From: Pseudomonas saponiphila
Lineage (GTDB): Bacteria; Pseudomonadota; Gammaproteobacteria; Pseudomonadales; Pseudomonadaceae
Length of the DNA stretch: 64,000 bases
Assembly (NCBI RefSeq): GCF_900105185.1
Contig: NZ_FNTJ01000002.1
Span: 2,046,001-2,110,000, forward strand
Reading direction: 5' to 3'
The notes below the pieces were generated by a model. It was not told where the DNA came from and searched no databases. It saw nothing but the letters and a program-made list of their open reading frames with translations. Of this stretch, positions 25,367 to 34,227 are shown piece by piece; within the stretch, counting starts at the first letter, position 1; every line of letters starts with the position of its first letter. The position numbers and the translations under genes were made by a program.

Positions 25367-27104
25367 TGGTACGGCAGCCGGGCTGCCGGCCGGTGGATGC
25401 AAAGGGCGAGGTGCGGGGCGGTTGCGAGTGCCGTCGGCGCTGCCGCCAGTGATGTTGCTGGGGCTGTTGTTGCCCGTGCTGGCGCAGGCCCAGATGCGGG
25501 TCCAGGGGACCAGTGCCGGACAGGCCATACGGGATATCGAAGCCACCCCGCCGGCGCTGCCGCCGCCCAGCGATGAGGTGCAGTTGGAGGTGCCCAAGGC
25601 CGAGCGTTCGACGCCAGCCCCGGACACTTCGGGGGTGCGCTTGCAGGTCAAGGCCTTCGTCATCGAGGGCAATCAGGTGTTCAGCGATCAGGACCTGCAG
25701 CCGCTGCTGGACGATCTGCGCGGACAAGAACTGGACCTGGGCGGTTTGCGTGACGCAGCGCAGCGCATCACTGCTCATTACCAGCAACAGGGCTACCTGC
25801 TGGCCCGGGCCTTTTTGCCGGCCCAGGAAATCGAGGGCGGTGTGGTGCGCATCGAGGTCATGGAAGGTCGCTATGGCCGGGTCGAACTGAGCAACCAGTC
25901 CCGTGCCCGGGACGGCGTGCTCCGTGCGCCGCTGGCCGCCCTGGACAGTGGCCTGGCGGTCAACAGCGCGGACCTCGAGCGCAGCCTGCTGCTGCTCAAT
26001 GATCTGCCCGGGGTCCGGGCCAAGGGAACCTTGCGTGCGGGGCAGGCTGCCGGCACCAGCGATCTGCTGGTGGAGGCCCAGCCTGGTCCCTGGGCCAGTG
26101 GCAGCCTGGAGGCCGACAACTTCGGCGGCTACCACACCGGCGAGTACCGCCTGGGGGGCAGTTTCAACCTGAACAATCCCCTGGGCCTGGGGGACCAGAT
26201 CAACCTGCGCCTGCTGGGCAGCGATCGGGACCAACGCTACTGGCGCAGCGCCTATCAACTGCCGGTGGGGCCCTGGTCGACCCGGGTCGGTGCGGCCTAT
26301 TCGCACATGAGCTACGAGCTCAACAGAAAACGCGTGAAGAAGCTGCAGATGAATGGTCAGGCCAGCGTCCAGAGTGTGTTCCTCGCCCAGCCGATCCTGC
26401 GGGGCCGGACCTTCGACCTGAGTGCGCAACTGCAATACGAGAACAAACAGCTGCGTGACGACATCGACCTGTTTGAACTGAGCAAGCGCAAGCACATCGA
26501 GTTGTGGACCCTGAGCCTGGGCGGCAACCGCCAGGACCGCTTCCTCGGCGGTGGCTACAACCAGTTCAGCCTGTCCTACGGCTCGGGCCGCCTGACCTTC
26601 GATGACGCCTTTGAGCAGCGCATGGACCGCTACACCGCCGCCACCGGTGGCGGCTTCGCCAAGACCAACCTGCAGGTCGCGCGCCTGCAGCGCCTGGGCG
26701 ACCGCTTCCAGCTCTATGTCCAGGTCAATGCCCAGTGGACTTCGGCCAACCTCGACAGCTCGGAAAAGATGGGCCTCGGCGGCCCCTACGGCGTGCGCGC
26801 CTATCCCCTGAGCGCCGGCATTGGCGACCAGGGTTGGCAGGCCGGCCTGGAACTGAGCTACGCCCTGGCCCCCGGCTGGCAGCTCAGCCTGTTTGCCGAC
26901 AAGGGCTATGTCCAGGTCAACCGCCTGCCCTGGACCAGTGAAATCAACACCCAGCGCCTGCAAGCGGCGGGGCTGGGGGCGCGCTGGAGCGGCGACCGGC
27001 GGCAACTCAACCTGACCAGCGCCTGGCCTCTGGATAACCAGAAGGCCGGGGACGGTCCCGAGCGCACCCCACGGATCTGGGTGAGCGCGACACAGTTTTT
27101 CTGA
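25341..27104 (+). CDS. TpsB outer-membrane pore (FhaC/ShlB/HecB family)
   Basis: 587 residues from GTG 25341, overlapping the chaperone gene. A hydrophobic segment ending in LAQAQ (about residue 50) is the likely signal peptide. A POTRA domain follows near 97-175 (VKAFVIEGNQVFSDQDL, then GYLLARAFLPAQEIEGGVVRI), then a second periplasmic part and a 16-strand barrel. The conserved loop that reaches into the pore is seen as GPYGVRAYPLS near 482-492, and the protein ends in phenylalanine. It exports TpsA proteins that carry the haemagglutination domain; the TpsA gene follows 76 bases later. P. aeruginosa cupB lacks such a gene, its TpsA being moved by the usher itself. Confidence 0.93.
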   Translation: MDVCKYTCSGTAAGLPAGGCKGRGAGRLRVPSALPPVMLLGLLLPVLAQAQMRVQGTSAGQAIRDIEATPPALPPPSDEVQLEVPKAERSTPAPDTSGVRLQVKAFVIEGNQVFSDQDLQPLLDDLRGQELDLGGLRDAAQRITAHYQQQGYLLARAFLPAQEIEGGVVRIEVMEGRYGRVELSNQSRARDGVLRAPLAALDSGLAVNSADLERSLLLLNDLPGVRAKGTLRAGQAAGTSDLLVEAQPGPWASGSLEADNFGGYHTGEYRLGGSFNLNNPLGLGDQINLRLLGSDRDQRYWRSAYQLPVGPWSTRVGAAYSHMSYELNRKRVKKLQMNGQASVQSVFLAQPILRGRTFDLSAQLQYENKQLRDDIDLFELSKRKHIELWTLSLGGNRQDRFLGGGYNQFSLSYGSGRLTFDDAFEQRMDRYTAATGGGFAKTNLQVARLQRLGDRFQLYVQVNAQWTSANLDSSEKMGLGGPYGVRAYPLSAGIGDQGWQAGLELSYALAPGWQLSLFADKGYVQVNRLPWTSEINTQRLQAAGLGARWSGDRRQLNLTSAWPLDNQKAGDGPERTPRIWVSATQFF

Positions 27105-27133
27105 AGGCCTGCGTGTGCTTTGGAAGTAGTGCC

Positions 27134-27155
27134 GTTCTGCGAAAAACAGCAGAGC
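27134..27155 (+). other. Hairpin between TpsB and TpsA genes
   Basis: GTTCTGC (27134-27140) and GCAGAGC (27149-27155) form a 7-bp stem with one G-T pair and an A-rich loop; GTTT follows. It lies 15 bases before the TpsA ribosome binding site, as does the hairpin at 920-943 for the other TpsA gene. A weak terminator or an RNA stability element are both possible. Confidence 0.4.
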
Positions 27156-27180
27156 GTTTAAACATCAATAAGGAGTCATT

Positions 27181-30174
27181 GTGAACAAGATTTATGCGTT
27201 GGTATGGAACCAGGCCCAAGGATGCTGGAACGTGACGTGCGAGGGCGCGCGGCGCCGGCGTCGCAGTAGTGGGCGCAAGGGGTTGCTGGTGATGGCGGCC
27301 GGCTTGCTGTCCTTGGGTGGCCTGACGCCAGCGATGGCGCTGCCCCAGGGAAACGTCACGGTTAGCGGTAGTGCTGACTACAACGTCACGGGTAACAACA
27401 TGGTGATCCAGCAGCACAGTGACAAGCTGGTGACCAACTGGAACGAGTTCAGCATCGGTGCCGATAAGTCGGTGACCTTCAACCAACCCGGGCGCGAGTC
27501 CATCGCCCTGAACCGGGTGACTGGCTTGAGGGGCAGTAATATCCAGGGCGTGCTGAATGCCAACGGCCAGGTGTTTCTGATCAACCCCAACGGGGTGCTG
27601 ATCGGTCAGGGCGCCCAGGTCAACGTGGGTGGCCTGGTGGCCTCGACCCGTGACATCAGTGACGATGATTTCAATAACGGTCGCTATAAGTTCACCGGTA
27701 AATCGGCGGTGGAAGTCATCAACGACGGCAAGATCACCGCGGCCGACGGTGGCTACGTGGCGCTGCTGGGCGCGCGGGTGCGCAACAACGGCGAAATCGT
27801 CGCCAATCAGGGCTCCGTGGCCCTGGGCGCCGGTAACGACTTTACCCTGAGCCTGGGTAACGACAATCTGATCAACTTGCAGATCAACGGTGCCGCCGCG
27901 AATGCGTTGGCGCAGAACACCTCAGTGCTCAAGGCCGATGGCGGTCAGGTGCTGATGCTGGCCAAGAGCACCAATGCGCTGACTCAGGCAGTGGTCAACA
28001 ACCAGGGGGTGATCGAGGCCAATACCCTGTCCAACAAGGAAGGACGTATTGTCCTGGACGGTGGCGAGCGTGGCGTGGTCAATGTGGGGGGGAAATTGAC
28101 GGCCAAGGCCTCAGCCACCGACGGCAACGGCGGTACGGTGCAAACCTCGGGCGCGGTCACCCGGGTCGAGCTCAACGCCGAAGTCGATACCCGCTCCCGG
28201 AACGGTCGTACCGGCACCTGGATCGTCGAGTCCAATGAGGTCAAGGTGGGTTCCACGGGTGAGCCCGGCAACCCGACCCTGGTCGAAAGCACGCTCTCCC
28301 AGAACCTGAACAACACCAACGTTAATTTGCGTAGCCGCGATGGCGATGTAGCGGTGGCCGCTGCGGTCGAGTGGAAAAGCGGCAACCAACTGACCCTGAC
28401 CTCTGCCAAGGACGTCAAGGTCAATCAACGGATCAGCGCCAAGGGCGCCAACTCGCGCCTGGAACTGAACGCCGCCAAGTCGGTCCGGCTCGACGGTCAC
28501 GTGAGCCTCACCGGCGCCAACAACAGCCTGGGGGTCAAGCATGGCGAGCAAATGGTGGTGGGCGACAAGGGACTGGTGACCTTGTCCGGAGAGAACGCCG
28601 GGTTTGACGTCAATGGCAAGCAGCACAAAGTGATCCAGAACAGCCAGCAGTTGCAGGCCATCGGCAACAAGCTCGATGACCACTATGTACTGGGCAATCA
28701 GATCAAGGGCTCGGGGAGCATCAACTCGATTGGCGGTGATCAGGTGTTCACCGGCTCCTTGAACGGCCTGGGCAATACCATCAGTGGCTTCACCATCAAC
28801 AGTTCGGGCCTGTACGCCGGATTGTTCGGCCAGTCCTCCGGCACCATCAGCGATCTGAAGCTGGCCTCGATCACCGTCAACGGGAGCAACTTCCGCAACG
28901 GTTTCAGTGAAATTGGCGGTCTGGTGGGGCGCAACAGTGGCAGCATCGAACGGGTCAGTGCCCGCGATATGCAGGTCTCTGCCAATAGCGACCAGCGCAA
29001 CAAGGTCGGCGGCTTGGCGGGGGGCAACCACGGCGGCTCGATCAGCGACTCTTCGGTAGCCGGTTCGTTGTACGGCGGCAGCCTGACCACGGCCATCGGC
29101 GGCGTGGCCGGGGAAAACCGCTTCGGCAATGGCAGAGTCGGTCTCATCAGCGGCAGTGCCAGTGATGTCGATATCACCACCAAGATGTATAAACAGGCCA
29201 TGGGCGGCGCCGGAGGACTGGTTGGGATCAACAATGGTGCAGTGATTTCCAACTCGTCGAGCAAGGGCACCATCGGTACTTACAATCCACTCTATAAGGG
29301 ACTGAACCTGGGCGGGCTGGTGGGCAACAACCAGAACGGCACCATTACCGGCTCCAGTTCCTCGATGAACGTGTACGGCGCGCTGGGGAGCCATATTGGC
29401 GGCCTGGTCGGGTTCAACCGCTCTGGCACCATCAGCGGTTCCAGTGCCAGCGGTAACGTTTACGGGGTGGGCAGCGAGTCCGCTGGGGGGCTGATCGGCT
29501 CGCAGCAGAACCAGAGCGTGGTGAGCAACGTCAAGGCGACTGGTGATGTGATTGACCGCCTCGGCACGAACCTGGGTGGCCTGATCGGAAAAAGTGACGA
29601 CAGCACCATCCGCGGTAACGTCGAGGCCAAGGGCGATGTCAAAGGAGGCATGAAGGCCAACGTCGGCGGTCTGGTCGGTAGCAATATCGGTGGCCTGATC
29701 TACGATGCCAAGGCGCTGGGCGCGGTGGAGGGCTACGCCAAGAGCAATATCGGCGGTCTGGTCGGCTACAACGATGGTGACCTGGTCTCGGTTGCGGCTC
29801 ACGGCAAGGTCTTTGGCGATACCTATAGCTCCGTGGGTGGGTTGGTGGGCTACAACACCAATTACTACGACCACGTGATCGAGCGTGCCGTGGCGACCGG
29901 CAATGTCCATGGAACCTGGCACAGCAAGGTCGGGGGCCTGGTCGGCGACAACCAGTCGCGGATCGTCAACTCCGAATCCCGTGGCCGCGTCAGTGGCGGT
30001 TGGCGTGCCACCCTGGGTGGGCTGGTGGGTGTTAACGAGGGGCGGATCCAAGGCTCGAAATCCACCGGTAAGGTCGATACCGTCTGGGCCTACTTCCAGA
30101 CTTACGATAACCAGATCGGCGTCAACCACGGCACCTACTCTTCGGCCCGGGTTTCCAAAGGCCTGATGGACTAA
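27181..30174 (+). CDS. TpsA-type secreted adhesin with GLUG repeats (second copy)
   Basis: 997 residues from GTG 27181, with AAGGAG five bases upstream. The N-terminus (MNKIYALVWNQAQGCWNVT, then a run of arginines) is nearly identical to that of the product of 970-3894, and the signal peptide probably ends near PAMA. The secretion domain has QQHSDKLVTNWNEF near 78 and INPNGVLIGQGAQVNVGG near 136. A central part of about 250 residues again resembles the first copy. Thirteen GLUG repeats (core GGLVGxN) fill about residues 575-960; they match the first copy less well than the N-terminal part. The C-terminal tail differs. It is the cognate substrate of the TpsB encoded upstream. By position it equals cupB5. 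Confidence 0.9.
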   Translation: MNKIYALVWNQAQGCWNVTCEGARRRRRSSGRKGLLVMAAGLLSLGGLTPAMALPQGNVTVSGSADYNVTGNNMVIQQHSDKLVTNWNEFSIGADKSVTFNQPGRESIALNRVTGLRGSNIQGVLNANGQVFLINPNGVLIGQGAQVNVGGLVASTRDISDDDFNNGRYKFTGKSAVEVINDGKITAADGGYVALLGARVRNNGEIVANQGSVALGAGNDFTLSLGNDNLINLQINGAAANALAQNTSVLKADGGQVLMLAKSTNALTQAVVNNQGVIEANTLSNKEGRIVLDGGERGVVNVGGKLTAKASATDGNGGTVQTSGAVTRVELNAEVDTRSRNGRTGTWIVESNEVKVGSTGEPGNPTLVESTLSQNLNNTNVNLRSRDGDVAVAAAVEWKSGNQLTLTSAKDVKVNQRISAKGANSRLELNAAKSVRLDGHVSLTGANNSLGVKHGEQMVVGDKGLVTLSGENAGFDVNGKQHKVIQNSQQLQAIGNKLDDHYVLGNQIKGSGSINSIGGDQVFTGSLNGLGNTISGFTINSSGLYAGLFGQSSGTISDLKLASITVNGSNFRNGFSEIGGLVGRNSGSIERVSARDMQVSANSDQRNKVGGLAGGNHGGSISDSSVAGSLYGGSLTTAIGGVAGENRFGNGRVGLISGSASDVDITTKMYKQAMGGAGGLVGINNGAVISNSSSKGTIGTYNPLYKGLNLGGLVGNNQNGTITGSSSSMNVYGALGSHIGGLVGFNRSGTISGSSASGNVYGVGSESAGGLIGSQQNQSVVSNVKATGDVIDRLGTNLGGLIGKSDDSTIRGNVEAKGDVKGGMKANVGGLVGSNIGGLIYDAKALGAVEGYAKSNIGGLVGYNDGDLVSVAAHGKVFGDTYSSVGGLVGYNTNYYDHVIERAVATGNVHGTWHSKVGGLVGDNQSRIVNSESRGRVSGGWRATLGGLVGVNEGRIQGSKSTGKVDTVWAYFQTYDNQIGVNHGTYSSARVSKGLMD

Positions 30175-30182
30175 GGAGCGTC

Positions 30183-30237
30183 GGCAAGACCTCGGCCCGG
30201 CTGCCAGGGGCTGCCCCTGGCACGCCGGGCACTTGCC
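30183..30237 (+). other. Extended stem-loop between TpsA and tip adhesin genes
   Basis: Three nested stems are present: GGCAAG/CTTGCC (30183-30188 and 30232-30237), CCCGGC/GCCGGG (30196-30201 and 30224-30229) and TGCCAGGGG/CCCCTGGCA (30202-30210 and 30214-30222) around a three-base loop. No T-run follows. It could lower expression of the tip adhesin relative to TpsA. Confidence 0.5.
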
Positions 30238-30317
30238 ACCTATTCACTATCGATTGACCGGCTCCCGGGGCACCGCAGCGTGCACCTGGGGCCGGCTTGG
30301 AACAAGAGGCATGACCG

Positions 30318-31463
30318 ATGAGTGATCCATGGTTCAGGCTCCTCACCGATGGGCGAGGGCGCGGTCTGTTGATGCGCGCGATCATCTTGATGTTGTTGTG
30401 CGTACAAGGGAGCGCACCGGTGTACGCCGTTACCTATGGCAAGGCCGAGGGGTGCGTATTCAGCAGCTATGATGGCTTTGACTGGGTAGAGGTCACGCCA
30501 CTGACCCGGAGCACGCCGGTGGGGTCCGTGTTGAAACAGCGTCAGGTGAACCCGATCGTTGAATACACCACTGGGAAGTCTGTAACCAAGGAGCCGCATG
30601 AATTGATTGTAGGTGCGCATTTTCCGGGGATCAGGTTTCTCGATGGCATCGTTCCGACCAATATCGACGGCATCAGTTTTAAAGTGACGGCCTATCCTTC
30701 AGGCTCGGACGCCCAGATACTGACGGGTAATTTCTATCCCTTGGTACTGAAAAAATACAAGGTGGAGAGCTCAAACGGCGAGCTGAAAAAAGACTTCATG
30801 AACTACGTGTATTCGCTGATTCTGACCCGACCCGCCAATGAGTTACCCAAGGGATCGTTGCAGGTCAACAGCCTCGCCGGTGTCCAGGTGGCGATGTACG
30901 CGCTGGACCTGGACGCGGGCGTGGCCCAGGTCGGACAACACTTGCAGGAGCTACCGCCGCATAACAACCGAGAACGCTGTGCGAAAGAACTGCTGCTCAA
31001 CGAGCACGACCTGCTTGGTTCCGAAGGCGTCAAGTTCACCGCCAAGTGCCAGGTGGTCACCCGCAACGTCACGCTGCCCCTGGGCAGCCCCTCGGCCCAT
31101 GACTTTCCGACGCTGGGCTCGACCTCGCCGCCCTCGGTCATGAAAAGGCTTGAAGTCAACGACTGCTCGTTCAACAGCCTGCCGAAGGTTTCGTTCAGCG
31201 CCGAACCCGCCTCGCGCTGCGACCCGTCAGGGATACTGGGGCTGACTCAGGATCCGGGACGGTCCGTCGCCAAGGGCGTTGGCATCGTCATGTTCAACGA
31301 GCAGATTCCGCGGATTCATTGCAATGGCACTCAATACGCCATGGAACGCCCGTCAGGCAGTGATAGCGCCAGCTTCAGCTTCCGTGCCCAGTACATTCGC
31401 ACCGGGCCGATCACCGAGGGATCGGCCAACAGTAGCGCCCAGTTCAATTTCACCTTCGACTGA
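30318..31463 (+). CDS. Fimbrial tip adhesin, two-domain
   Basis: 381 residues. ATG 30318 has AAGAGG upstream and begins a positively charged N-terminus and a hydrophobic segment ending near APVYAV (about residue 37). The N-terminal half (about 40-200) is probably the receptor-binding domain; the C-terminal half contains cysteines at about 219, 243, 283, 299 and 336, and the last strand AQFNFTFD, which is the chaperone-held strand of a pilin domain. It is related along its C-terminal two thirds to the partial protein at 1-798. Being last in the cluster it corresponds to cupB6. The ligand is unknown. Confidence 0.8.
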   Translation: MSDPWFRLLTDGRGRGLLMRAIILMLLCVQGSAPVYAVTYGKAEGCVFSSYDGFDWVEVTPLTRSTPVGSVLKQRQVNPIVEYTTGKSVTKEPHELIVGAHFPGIRFLDGIVPTNIDGISFKVTAYPSGSDAQILTGNFYPLVLKKYKVESSNGELKKDFMNYVYSLILTRPANELPKGSLQVNSLAGVQVAMYALDLDAGVAQVGQHLQELPPHNNRERCAKELLLNEHDLLGSEGVKFTAKCQVVTRNVTLPLGSPSAHDFPTLGSTSPPSVMKRLEVNDCSFNSLPKVSFSAEPASRCDPSGILGLTQDPGRSVAKGVGIVMFNEQIPRIHCNGTQYAMERPSGSDSASFSFRAQYIRTGPITEGSANSSAQFNFTFD

Positions 31464-31552
31464 GCGAACGGCGCTGGCCACGGGGGTTTGCCTGGACGCC
31501 GGCCCCCGGGCCTTTCTACACTGACCTCCGTCTGGGGACCGGGGGAGCAGCG

Positions 31553-32476
31553 ATGAATCGCAATGAACTGCGCAAGGCCGACATCAACCTGATGGTGGTG
31601 TTCGAGGCGTTGATGCTGGAACGCAACGTCACCCGGGTGGCGGAGAAGCTGTTTCTCGGCCAGCCCACCATCAGTTCCGCGCTCAACCGGCTGCGGGCGA
31701 TGTTCAACGATCCGCTGTTCATCCGGGTCGGCCATCGCATGGAGCCCACCGCGCGCGCCGAGCAGATCATCCAGCACCTGTCGCCGGCCCTGGACGCGTT
31801 GTCCTCGGCCCTGAGCCTGACCCACGATTTCGATCCCGCCAGCAGCACCATGACCTTTCGCATCGGCCTGTCCGACGACGTCGAGTTCGGCCTGTTGCCG
31901 CCCCTGTTGCGGGCCCTGCGCCAGGAAGCGCCGCAGGTGGTGGTCGTGGTGCAGCACGTGGACTACTGGCGGATTCCCGATCTGCTGGCCTCGGGCGACA
32001 TCACCGTCGGCATCAGCCAGACCCGGGGCCTGCCGGCCAATGCCAAGCGCAAGTTGCTGCGGCATATCCAGCCCAGCGTGTTGCGGGCCGATGCCAGCGA
32101 TACGCCGCTGACCCTCGACGAATACTGCGCGCGGCCCCATGTGCTGGTGTCCCACACCGCCAACGTCGCCGGTTTCGCCGATGAGTGGCTGGCGGAAATC
32201 GGCCGCACCCGCCAGGTGGTACTGTCGGTGCCGCAGTACAGCTCGTTGCCGGCGCTGCTGGCGGGCACCGACATGCTCGCCAGCCTGCCGGACTATGCGG
32301 CGGCGGCCATGGCCGCCTCGGGGCAGCTGTTTGTCGAGCCCTATCCGTTCAAGACCCCGACCCTGGACTTGTCCATGGTCTGGCTCAGTCACGTCGACAG
32401 CGATCCCGCGGAACGCTGGCTACGCTCGCGCCTGGAAGCCTTCATGGGGGAAAGGGCGCCCATCGCTCAGTTCTGA
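31553..32476 (+). CDS. LysR family transcriptional regulator
   Basis: A 307-residue LysR protein. The helix-turn-helix is at about residues 20-60 (NVTRVAEKLFLGQPTISSALNRLRAMFNDPLFI). The effector domain follows from about 95, with SSTMTFRIGLSDDVEFGLLPPL. The subtype with ADINLMVVFEALMLERNVTRVAE at the N-terminus is the NodD/LeuO-like branch. It starts 89 bases after the adhesin gene on the same strand, so it could be a regulator of the fimbrial cluster, but regulators of this branch are also often unlinked to their neighbours. Confidence 0.9.
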   Translation: MNRNELRKADINLMVVFEALMLERNVTRVAEKLFLGQPTISSALNRLRAMFNDPLFIRVGHRMEPTARAEQIIQHLSPALDALSSALSLTHDFDPASSTMTFRIGLSDDVEFGLLPPLLRALRQEAPQVVVVVQHVDYWRIPDLLASGDITVGISQTRGLPANAKRKLLRHIQPSVLRADASDTPLTLDEYCARPHVLVSHTANVAGFADEWLAEIGRTRQVVLSVPQYSSLPALLAGTDMLASLPDYAAAAMAASGQLFVEPYPFKTPTLDLSMVWLSHVDSDPAERWLRSRLEAFMGERAPIAQF

Positions 32477-32587
32477 GCGGCTACCGCTCGGCTGGCTTGG
32501 ATTGGCGGGTGCCGGCTTGGCATTGGCGCAGGCGGCTGCTTTGCTGTGTAGGTCTTCTGGTGAAACATCGATCGGTGGAGTGTGCCC

Positions 32588-33778
32588 ATGAGTCGTTCCC
32601 GTTCCCTGTTGCGTGGGCGTGGCCGCCACGACAGCGGCAAGGTTGGCATGGTCGAGCTGTTCTTCGACCTGGTGTTCGTGTTCGCCGTGACCCAGCTGTC
32701 CCATTCCCTGCTGGCCCATCTGTCCCTGGGCGGCGCCGTGCAGGTGGCGTTGCTGATGGTGGCGGTGTGGTGGGTGTGGATCTTCACCTCATGGATCACC
32801 AACTGGCTGGATCCGGAAACCCTGCCGATCCGCCTCGGGCTGTTCGTGCTGATGGTGGCGGGGCTGCTGCTGTCCTCGTCGATTCCCCAGGCCTTCGGCG
32901 AGCGCGGCCTGCTGTTCGCCGGCGCCTATGTGTTCATGCAGGTGGGGCGCACCGCCTATTCCCTGTGGGCGGTGCGCGGCGAGCCGTTGAACATGACCCG
33001 CAATTTCCAGCGCATCCTGCTGTGGCTGCTGTTCTCCGGGGTCTTCTGGATCAGCGGCGGCCTGCTCGAAGGTCCGCAGCGGCTGGCGTGCTGGGGGCTG
33101 GCCCTGGCCATCGAGGTGCTGTCGCCGTCGCTGTATTTCTGGGTGCCGGGGCTGGGCCGTTCGACCCTGGCCGACTGGAACGTGGAAGGCAACCACATGG
33201 CCGAGCGCTGTGGCCTGTTCGTGATCATCGCCCTGGGGGAATCGCTGCTGGTGACCGGCGCCACCTTCGCCGAGCTGACCACCAGCGCCCAGGGCCTGTT
33301 GGGCTTCGTGGTGGCGGTGCTGGGCAGCATCGCCATGTGGTGGGTGTACTTCGACAGCGGTGCCGAACGGGCCCACCACCGTATCGCCCACTCCGCCGAT
33401 CCGGGGCGCCAGGCGCGGATTGCCTACACCTACCTGCACCTGTTGATCGTGGCTGGGATCATCGTCAGCGCCGTGGCCGATGAACTGGTGCTGATGCACC
33501 CGGATCACGCCAGTCCGGCCGGGGTGCTGGTGATCGTCGGCGGTCCCTGGCTGTTTCTCCTGGGCTGCGCCCTGTTCAAGTGGGTAATGAACGACCGGCC
33601 CTTGCCGCCGCTGTCGCACCTGGCCGGGCTGCTGGTGCTCCTGCTGTTGTTGCCGGCGGCCGGCAGTCAGCTGTTTTCCGCCCTGGCGCTGGGCAGCCTG
33701 AGCACCCTGGTGATGGTGGGCGTGGCGGCCTGGGAAACCCTGGCCCTGCGTGAGCGAACGCCGACGGCGGGGCACTGA
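32588..33778 (+). CDS. Low temperature requirement A (LtrA) family membrane protein
   Basis: 396 residues with about eleven predicted membrane segments. The family start VGMVELFFDLVFVFAVTQLSHSLL and the later EGNHMAERCGLFVIIALGESLLVTGA are the LtrA hallmarks (glutamate, aspartate and histidine inside membrane segments). ATG 32588 is preferred over GTG 32582 because GGTGGAG lies seven bases before it. The name comes from a Listeria mutant unable to grow in the cold; the molecular role is unknown. It stands alone between a LysR gene and the CHMI gene. Confidence 0.9.
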   Translation: MSRSRSLLRGRGRHDSGKVGMVELFFDLVFVFAVTQLSHSLLAHLSLGGAVQVALLMVAVWWVWIFTSWITNWLDPETLPIRLGLFVLMVAGLLLSSSIPQAFGERGLLFAGAYVFMQVGRTAYSLWAVRGEPLNMTRNFQRILLWLLFSGVFWISGGLLEGPQRLACWGLALAIEVLSPSLYFWVPGLGRSTLADWNVEGNHMAERCGLFVIIALGESLLVTGATFAELTTSAQGLLGFVVAVLGSIAMWWVYFDSGAERAHHRIAHSADPGRQARIAYTYLHLLIVAGIIVSAVADELVLMHPDHASPAGVLVIVGGPWLFLLGCALFKWVMNDRPLPPLSHLAGLLVLLLLLPAAGSQLFSALALGSLSTLVMVGVAAWETLALRERTPTAGH

Positions 33779-33858
33779 GGCCAACAACCTGTTCGGTCGG
33801 ATGCCGCGGCTTGTGTAGTATGGAGCGCCTTTTTCCCTGACAGACCAGGAGTTCTGCC

Positions 33859-34224
33859 ATGCCGCACCTGCATATGGAATACACCGCCAACCTACCGCAA
33901 CTGGACGTCGACAAGGCGCTGCTGCGACTCAACCACGGGCTGGTGGCGTCCGGGCAGTTCTCCGACGAGTTCGATATCAAGAGCCGCGCGGTCAAGGTCG
34001 AGGCGTTCCGGGTCGGCACGGGCCTGGGCGAGCGAGCCTTTGTCCACGTCAAGCTGGCCTTGCTCAGCGGCCGTTCGCCGGAGGTCAAGAAGCATTTGTC
34101 CGAGAGCCTGCTGGCGGTGTTGCAGGACCTTGCGCCCTGGCCACAAGAGCTGCAGGTGCAGCTGTGCGTGGAGCTGATCGACATCGACCGCGCGTCCTAC
34201 AGCAAGGCCGCCGTCGGCCGCTGA
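33859..34224 (+). CDS. 5-carboxymethyl-2-hydroxymuconate isomerase (CHMI) family
   Basis: 121 residues, the usual size of this tautomerase-superfamily trimer. The catalytic Pro2 follows the start (MPHLHMEYTANLP), and RAFVHVKLALLSGRSPEVKK near 57-76 is characteristic. CHMI isomerises 5-carboxymethyl-2-hydroxymuconate in homoprotocatechuate (4-hydroxyphenylacetate) degradation. No other gene of that pathway is nearby, so the true substrate is open. The site AGGAGTTCTGCC precedes the start. The stop is four bases from that of the convergent LysR gene. Confidence 0.85.
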   Translation: MPHLHMEYTANLPQLDVDKALLRLNHGLVASGQFSDEFDIKSRAVKVEAFRVGTGLGERAFVHVKLALLSGRSPEVKKHLSESLLAVLQDLAPWPQELQVQLCVELIDIDRASYSKAAVGR

Positions 34225-34227
34225 GGG

